A DNA stretch of 23,422 bases from Ophiothrix spiculata (taxonomy: Eukaryota > Echinodermata > Ophiuroidea > Amphilepidida > Ophiotrichidae): assembly GCA_000969725.1 (NCBI GenBank), contig JXSR01S035002.1, one strand, 5' to 3'. Positions 21,801 to 23,422 of the stretch are shown one piece after another. The notes beneath the pieces were generated by a model. The model searched no databases. It was not told the origin of the DNA and was given only the letters and a program-made list of their open reading frames with translations. Made by a program: the position numbers and the translations under genes. The first letter of the stretch is position 1, and the number at the start of each line of letters is the position of its first letter.

Positions 21801-22989
21801 GTTGGCGGTAATGCTAGAACTGCTGCTTCGGTTTTACTTGATGCCATTGGTGAATTTGCAGCCAATACAAGCCAAAAGTCCTTGCGGATCGTCAAGCTAA
21901 CAATATTCCAAAAACAAATGCTCCAAGACTTTATGGAGGCTTTGAAGGGCAAACAAAACTCCTCGTACAAACCACAGAAAAACTTTTTCAGGAGAGGGTT
22001 TGGTATGTTACTTATAATTGTTTTTATATGTGTTTTGTAAATATTGTGTAATTCAGCTTTGCTGCGATGCAATGTGAATAAACCTTGAATTGAATTGAAT
22101 TGGTTAGAATGTGAAGATTCATCCATTTTGATTATAATTTTGAGGTTTGCTTAATTAGGCTTGATGGGCTGGTGTTAGGTTTCATCATTATTCTTGGTTA
22201 CATGTAACATTTTTGATCCAGTGATTTCAAGAGAGGTGGAAAGAGATTCCAAATAGGAAAACTTAAGACAAACATAAATAAGTGTGACTTTATTTTCAGG
22301 TCAGAATAAATTGCTGAGTGATGTGTCATTGAGGAATATTGATTTGCATCAGATGGTCTTTTTATGTGGGAATTAGTATTTTGTAGGCCCTGAGTGGCAG
22401 GTAAAATGTTAACGTTTGGATTAGTATAATTTGAATTGTTTAGTTGTTAATTAATTAAAAGTTGCTGTATTGATGAAAGTTGAACTCAACTTTTGATCAT
22501 TTTTTTGTGTACTCGGATTTATTAATTTGAATTGTAAGTCTTATAATAATTTAATGTGGTTTTAATGATAAAATGTGATATTAACATTAGAAACTGTAAC
22601 ATTCTCTCAGAACAAAGCACTTCATTGACTTGAATCAAGTCTATTGAAAGGCGAGCTTCTATATCCGTATACTAGTAGGTTTAATAAACAGCTATTTATT
22701 AACAATGATAGCAACAATTTTTTCTAAAATTAAAACCTGGACCCGTGAAGTACTATGTAAATAAGCTTGCAAGTTATAACCCTTCTCTAACTCTTACATT
22801 TGTGTAGACTATGTCGTGAGTAAATTGTCAGGTGTTGACGACGGTGAAATGATTGAAGGTGCAGACAATTTACCAACAGAGGGTAAATCGGAGACGCTCA
22901 TTCTGCGCATATTTGCCGGGGATGTGGCAACGCTTGAACAAGCTATAGAATGCATTGACGAATTTATAAAAGATGAATTTTATTCTGAA
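5893..22989 (+). CDS. PARP14: PARP14-like macro-domain ADP-ribosyltransferase, 14 exons, 3' end outside window
   Basis: Joined exons: 5893-6856, 7429-7686, 8213-8449, 8952-10649, 12093-12548, 12995-13182, 13954-14193, 16244-16465, 18010-18145, 19468-19629, 20665-20739, 21008-21188, 21796-22002, 22808-22989. Phases agree at every junction except for one extra base in the twelfth exon. The product is about 1,735 residues: disordered 1-270, RRM-like units near 273-350, 356-433 and 434-510, KH-like units 595-947, macro domains near 1014-1195, 1254-1433 and 1490-1655, and a KH-like tail 1695-1735. This order is that of PARP14 (human protein about 1,800 residues); the WWE and ART catalytic domains must lie beyond the window. 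Family members bind, add or remove mono-ADP-ribose in nucleus and cytoplasm and shape interferon and antiviral responses in vertebrates; that role is inferred here. Exon borders are read by eye from splice signals and family pattern, without transcript support. Confidence 0.88.
6857..7428 (+). other. Intron 1 of the PARP14-like gene
   Basis: GT..AG intron of 572 bp, phase 1. I see no element or RNA inside. Confidence 0.75.
7429..7686 (+). CDS. PARP14: Exon B: end of RRM-like 1 and RRM-like 2
   Basis: Residues 322-407, phase 1 at both ends. The acceptor TATTTTCAG|TC gives VAASVVSKSHKIEKVDVTVV, which completes the first RRM-like unit. From about 356 a second unit follows: HHQLLLTNIPDGVTEETLLL, then an acidic loop and GTAMISYSEEI. 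The donor CAAG|GTAAGT is near consensus. This unit is the most diverged of the three, with a longer acidic insertion (KIEEDPDILYGE) and no obvious aromatic RNP residues, so RNA binding is uncertain. It could instead act as a protein-interaction module. Confidence 0.82.
7687..8212 (+). other. Intron 2 of the PARP14-like gene
   Basis: GT..AG intron of 526 bp, phase 1. An 84-codon open frame (7892-8146) has no recognisable pattern and is taken as chance. Confidence 0.75.
8213..8449 (+). CDS. PARP14: Exon C: linker and RRM-like 3
   Basis: Residues 408-486, phase 1 at both ends. The acceptor TTTCTTTAACAG|AT is good. A lysine-rich stretch (DKFKKKQLKKQ) closes unit 2. Residues from about 434 (CILVQNLSPSITDDALELYF, then ESERKSGGGAV and RASVFFEDW) form the third RRM-like unit, very close in pattern to the first one (VSNLKPSTTEEILELHFESK). 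Both carry a Gly-rich loop after the first helix (KRHGGGDV and KSGGGAV). The donor AGAG|GTAGAT is acceptable. Confidence 0.85.
8450..8951 (+). other. Intron 3 of the PARP14-like gene
   Basis: GT..AG intron of 502 bp, phase 1, AT-rich; nothing else seen. Confidence 0.75.
8952..10649 (+). CDS. PARP14: Exon D: end of RRM-like 3, KH-like array, start of macro domain 1
   Basis: Residues 487-1052, the largest exon, from acceptor TTTTATTTCAG|TT to donor ATGG|GTATGT, phase 1 at both ends. It opens with the last strand of RRM-like 3 (SLHVSPFYDKLG, typical of PARP14). After a linker come about five tandem KH-like units near residues 595-667, 685-743, 747-815, 818-873 and 877-947, each a helix pair followed by strand, strand and helix (for example VDVKLMPGGPKSGITVSGTE). 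None has a clear GXXG loop, as in other PARP14 proteins, so nucleic-acid binding is unproven. From residue 1014 macro domain 1 begins: VDIVVCNGDLTREKVDAIVN, then AANIELKHIGGLAGAIVKMG, with the conserved ADP-ribose-contacting Asn of VNAAN. No intron interrupts the KH block. Confidence 0.9.
10650..12092 (+). other. Intron 4, splitting macro domain 1
   Basis: GT..AG intron of 1,443 bp, phase 1. Near its start TACCAGGTGTCCCAAAAATG (10727-10746) resembles a mariner-type terminal repeat, but I find no partner. From 10970 to 11275 lies a stretch full of A and T homopolymers with GC-rich words (TCGCGGCCG, TGCGCGGG), probably an old repeat. A coding-like fragment sits at 11769-11902. Confidence 0.7.
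11769..11902 (+). pseudogene. Coding-like fragment or cryptic exon in intron 4
   Basis: After TTTTTGCAG (acceptor-like, ending 11768), the frame continuing phase 1 from exon D reads DQFLHLTIFGHLVQDLEFGE, then MLPAPHQKSVAKYIQTYG and a stop (TGA 11884-11886). A one-base shift near the end opens HMDEARAELMTAE. The text looks protein-like but I do not recognise the family. It may be a decayed transposon-borne exon, or an alternative exon that would truncate the protein inside macro domain 1. Confidence 0.3.
12093..12548 (+). CDS. PARP14: Exon E: body of macro domain 1
   Basis: Residues 1053-1204, phase 1 at both ends. The acceptor CTTTTCTTACAG|GT continues exon D. Key motifs are GPLQVAQAEFTGPGTLPCQH, IIHVAGPKW and IPAISSGVYGFP, the last being the ribose and pyrophosphate loop of macro domains. 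The SSGV form of this loop matches macro domain 1 of PARP14 and PARP9, which in vertebrates has ADP-ribosyl hydrolase activity, so such activity is possible but inferred. The domain ends near DAFLKVFKQQFG. The donor TTAG|GTTTGT is weak, but phase and context require it. Confidence 0.9.
12549..12994 (+). other. Intron 5, between macro domains 1 and 2
   Basis: GT..AG intron of 446 bp, phase 1; no element recognised. Confidence 0.7.
12995..13182 (+). CDS. PARP14: Exon F: inter-macro linker and first strand of macro domain 2
   Basis: Residues 1205-1267, entering in phase 1 and leaving in phase 0. The acceptor is AACTGTTACAG|AT. A Ser, Thr and Pro-rich linker (SSIGGATSSPGPSF and on) leads into KTITLKKGDIATEN, the first strand and the nucleotide-approach loop (GDI) of macro domain 2. 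The donor GAAC|GTAGGT lies directly before the VNVIVN strand supplied by the next exon. Reading through the donor gives a stop after two codons, which supports the splice. Confidence 0.82.
13183..13953 (+). other. Intron 6, inside macro domain 2
   Basis: GT..AG intron of 771 bp, phase 0, AT-rich; nothing else supported. Confidence 0.7.
13954..14193 (+). CDS. PARP14: Exon G: central part of macro domain 2
   Basis: Residues 1268-1347, exactly 80 codons, phase 0 on both sides. The acceptor ends in AAG rather than CAG (TATTTCTTCGAAG|GTC). It encodes VNVIVNTTGSSMNLNSGGVS, NAILAAGGPPLQQNCQQ and NLNCQRVFHCVGAGY. The usual Asp before IVN is Asn, and VNAAN is replaced by VNTTG; the same kind of drift is seen in the later macro domains of vertebrate PARP14, which bind ADP-ribose without cutting it. 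The donor GCA|GTAAGT is strong. Confidence 0.86.
14266..14435. repeat. 85-bp tandem duplication in the left TIR of the mariner-like element
   Basis: Copies at 14266-14350 and 14351-14435 begin AACCAGGATTCGCATAGTAA and are almost identical; the one clear change is GGTGCTAAAC against GGTACTAAAC. The right TIR has only a single, diverged copy, so the duplication happened after insertion and recently. Confidence 0.85.
14722..14994 (-). pseudogene. Mariner-type transposase C-terminal remnant
   Basis: About 90 residues, from SPPDYFFGLSGGQF through TIPDLKQNIGSENRKIRK to FIFLNTRQL. The Asp of SPPDYF aligns with the third acidic residue of the mariner catalytic triad. The normal WGYLK segment after it is altered, and I cannot trace the upstream two-thirds (helix-turn-helix and first two Asp residues) in any frame. 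It is a remnant. Confidence 0.7.
15327..16243 (+). other. Rest of intron 7
   Basis: Intron 7 (14194-16243, phase 0) continues here. An acceptor-like TTTTTATTTTCAG ends at 15750, followed by 34 open codons in phase 0 (EIENPQRNSKFLYLNR and on) and a TAA. It is probably a cryptic site, since exon H restores the macro fold exactly. Nothing else was seen. Confidence 0.6.
16244..16465 (+). CDS. PARP14: Exon H: C-terminal half of macro domain 2
   Basis: Residues 1348-1421, 74 codons, phase 0 at both ends. The acceptor is TTTGTTCCTAG|CTG and the donor ATCAAG|GTCAGT. It carries LLRSLMQKILQQANQSGSQS, the loop IAIPAIGTGTLAYPHDVVA, a helix, and the strand TDIRFVVYHRDQ. AIGTG is the canonical phosphate-binding loop. 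The 2-kb intron before it contains a mariner-like element. Confidence 0.88.
16538..17577. mobile_element. Non-autonomous Tc1/mariner-like element with TIRs of about 190 bp
   Basis: The left end CAAGGGTCATTCAAAAAGTT follows TA (16536-16537). The right end, inverted, is CGAGGGTCATTCAAAAAGTT and is followed by TA (17578-17579). The arms stay alike for about 190 bp, to GGTACACCGGAAACGGT on the left (near 16710-16728) and its inverse ACCGTTTCCGGTGTAC on the right (near 17388-17403). The roughly 650-bp centre has no transposase frame that I can see. It lies in intron 8. Confidence 0.82.
17580..18009 (+). other. Rest of intron 8
   Basis: AT-rich intron sequence after the mariner-like element; no further feature supported. 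Confidence 0.6.
18010..18145 (+). CDS. PARP14: Exon I: last helix of macro domain 2 and linker
   Basis: Residues 1422-1466, entering in phase 0 and leaving in phase 1. The acceptor is TTGTTTTCAG|GCA. AFEDEMQKLV is the closing helix of macro domain 2. It is followed by a basic Ser, Pro and Lys-rich linker (TRRLKLSSKPEKPVKTS) with no visible fold. The donor TCAG|GTTTGT is weak but is the only one that keeps the frame with the next exon. Confidence 0.78.
18733..18968. repeat. Diverged tandem duplication of about 100 bp
   Basis: ATTGGAGTCAAAGATGCACA and onward (18733-18817) recurs as ATTGGAGTCAAAGACGTACA and onward (18862-18968). Both end in GATTTCACTGTCAACAC. Identity is high at the ends, and the second copy has an insertion in the middle. 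Confidence 0.7.
19143..19174. repeat. Inverted repeat able to form a hairpin
   Basis: CCGGTTGCTATTGTT and AACAATGACAACCGG pair over 15 bp with two mismatches around a 2- to 4-base loop. It is GC-rich for this window. It may belong to an unrecognised repeat and is not evidently an RNA gene. Confidence 0.5.
19468..19629 (+). CDS. PARP14: Exon J: start of macro domain 3
   Basis: Residues 1467-1520, phase 1 at both ends. The acceptor TTTATTTTTATTTAG|GG is pyrimidine-rich. It encodes a short Gly and Asp-rich linker, then ITVQLQEGDLTQENTDAIVN and SAGHDLALN. The Asp of DAIVN is kept, but VNAAN reads VNSAG. The donor AATG|GTATGG is used; the open frame continues about 75 codons past it but loses all macro-domain pattern. 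Confidence 0.85.
19630..20664 (+). other. Intron 10, inside macro domain 3
   Basis: GT..AG intron of 1,035 bp, phase 1. It contains repeated GGATATCCC-like words (19745-19850), a G13 run (19964-19976) and an RT C-terminal fragment on the minus strand. Confidence 0.7.
20398..20620 (-). pseudogene. C-terminal end of a non-LTR retrotransposon ORF2 (CR1/L2-like), 5'-truncated
   Basis: Minus-strand translation is open from about 20620 to a TAA at 20400-20398. It reads RITYSTFAERSFSCYGPKVW, then NALPEQIRSAPSMDIFKKLL and KQHLFNTAYNL. The pattern ..GPKVWNxLPExIRxxxS...FKKxLKxxLF is the standard tail after the reverse-transcriptase domain in CR1/L2-group elements. The RT core is absent, as expected for a 5'-truncated insertion. 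The 3' untranslated part probably continues toward 20230 but has no clear end. Confidence 0.75.
20665..20739 (+). CDS. PARP14: Exon K: 75-bp exon of macro domain 3
   Basis: Residues 1521-1545, phase 1 at both ends. The acceptor CTATTTACAG|GT and donor AAAAAG|GTATAT are both recognisable. It encodes GPMSKAILKAGG, KQIAAECKLLVQK, the first long helix of the macro fold, which joins exactly to LALN of the previous exon and to the strand in the next. Confidence 0.82.
20740..21007 (+). other. Intron 11, inside macro domain 3
   Basis: GT..AG intron of 268 bp, phase 1. Its acceptor has a weak pyrimidine tract, which matters for the exon L frame question. Confidence 0.65.
21008..21188 (+). CDS. PARP14: Exon L: macro domain 3 core, with a one-base frameshift or alternative acceptor
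   Basis: With the acceptor ACCCAG|GT the family pattern is GDKSVSKGAVK, then GGRLPCKCIIHVVTPHSGGQ, KALKLAETDGM and IAFPALGTG. The exon is 181 bp, one base too long: the two parts are in different frames, and the break falls in a run of five A (21037-21041). As written, the first frame stops at TAA (21064-21066). A second AG at 21046-21047 would start the exon at 21048 and restore phase 1 with a 13-residue loss, but the sequence before it is purine-rich and a poor pyrimidine tract. The causes could be a homopolymer error, a real disabling variant or alternative splicing. The donor is ACAG|GTATGC, phase 1. Confidence 0.75.
21189..21795 (+). other. Intron 12, inside macro domain 3
   Basis: GT..AG intron of 607 bp, phase 1. 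A 60-codon hydrophobic open frame (21455-21637) has no recognisable family and is regarded as chance. Confidence 0.65.
21796..22002 (+). CDS. PARP14: Exon M: end of macro domain 3
   Basis: Residues about 1606-1674, phase 1 at both ends; acceptor ATTTCATAACAG|GT, donor TTTG|GTATGT. It completes the AIxxLGTG loop with NVGGNARTAASVLLDAIGEF, then the strand LRIVKLTIF and the final helix QKQMLQDFMEALKG. A basic linker rich in Lys, Asn and Phe follows (KPQKNFFRRGFG). Confidence 0.85.
22003..22807 (+). other. Intron 13, after macro domain 3
   Basis: GT..AG intron of 805 bp, phase 1. It contains a CR1-like 3' tail near its start; nothing else recognised. Confidence 0.65.
22020..22102 (+). mobile_element. 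3'-end fragment of a CR1/L2-like retrotransposon
   Basis: TGTAATTCAGCTTTGCTGCG, then AATGTGAATAAACC and the tail TTGAATTGAATTGAATTG. A short 3' untranslated piece ending in a (TTGAA)n-type microsatellite is the signature of CR1/L2-group elements, which end in short tandem repeats rather than long poly-A. It is too short to assign to a family. Confidence 0.6.
22808..22989 (+). CDS. PARP14: Exon N: linker and KH-like segment after macro domain 3
   Basis: Residues 1675-1735, entering in phase 1 and leaving in phase 0 (donor TCTGAA|GTAAGT, strong). The acceptor is ACATTTGTGTAG|AC. After an acidic linker comes SETLILRIFAGDVATLEQAI, then ECIDEFIKDEF, a strand plus helix resembling the KH-like segment that precedes the WWE domain in PARP14. 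This is the last exon visible. Later exons (WWE, ART) are expected beyond 23422. Confidence 0.72.
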
Positions 22990-23422
22990 GTAAGTAAACA
23001 ACCACTCTTTTATTTAAATGTTGATAAACTTACATTATGCAAATTACTTGATATCCAGTTAAGTTAAGTATATGGCGCGTTTGCTACCAAATGTGCTAAG
23101 CAATTAGTTTAAAATATTTAAGGGCTACATGTTGCATTTTCGTGAAAAAAGGAGTTGTTATGCACTTATGTGTAAATAAACACTATTAAGATTTTGATCA
23201 GAAATGGTTTTAGTCAAAACAGTGACAGTCTTAAATGAAGGAATGCGACTATCTAAAAGCGTGTTTAAGTGTATCTTATTCAAAACTTGTTTTGCCACAG
23301 AAAAGTGGATGAAAAGTACATACATGCTTTCCAATACTGATACACGTTGAATTAATTCAACAAACACTTTTCACAGAAAAAATAAGCATGTTTAAGCCAA
23401 ATCCTTTGGAGGGTATTAAATA
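22990..23422 (+). other. Start of intron 14, running out of the window
   Basis: It begins at a strong GTAAGT donor. No further exon, RNA or repeat was identified before the window ends. Confidence 0.6.

Overview
The window is animal genomic DNA, most likely from a marine invertebrate. It is AT-rich, has long spliceosomal introns with GT..AG borders, and is crowded with invertebrate-style repeats: a tRNA-derived SINE, long-TIR Tc1/mariner relics, a short element with 8-bp target duplications, a TTAA-flanked element, CR1/L2-like retrotransposon tails and AGGTCA-rich arrays. I cannot name the species; a deuterostome or a mollusc would fit.

The one convincing gene runs on the + strand from 5893 to beyond the right end. 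Fourteen coding exons (A-N) join with consistent reading phase into about 1,735 codons. The product reads as a PARP14-like mono-ADP-ribosyltransferase: a disordered N-terminus, three RRM-like units, about five tandem KH-like units in one large exon, three macro domains and a final KH-like segment. The WWE and catalytic ART domains usual for the family are not in the window and should lie to the right. Such proteins read, bind or remove ADP-ribose and act in innate, often antiviral, signalling; that role is known from vertebrates and is only inferred here.

Layout: 1-5650 has no supported gene and is a patchwork of repeats. It holds a TTAA-flanked inverted-repeat element (444-2098), a solo G-tract end (2290), a 348-bp G-tract TIR element (2686-3033), a CTGTCTGTC/AGGTCA repeat block with a palindromic insertion (4160-5345) and a minus-strand SINE (about 5420-5647). 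From 5890 to 10649 lie the N-terminal, RRM and KH exons; from 12093 to 22002 lie the three macro domains, with introns carrying two mariner-type elements (14217-15326 and 16538-17577), an RT C-terminal fragment (20398-20620) and a CR1-like 3' tail (22020-22102). The last visible exon ends at 22989.

The points most worth checking are a one-base frameshift, or an alternative acceptor, in macro domain 3 (21008-21188); the identical intron position and phase after each RRM unit, which suggests exon duplication; and the unrelated intron positions of the three macro domains. I found no CRISPR, operon or other prokaryote-type system, and no strong evidence for a wholly new system.
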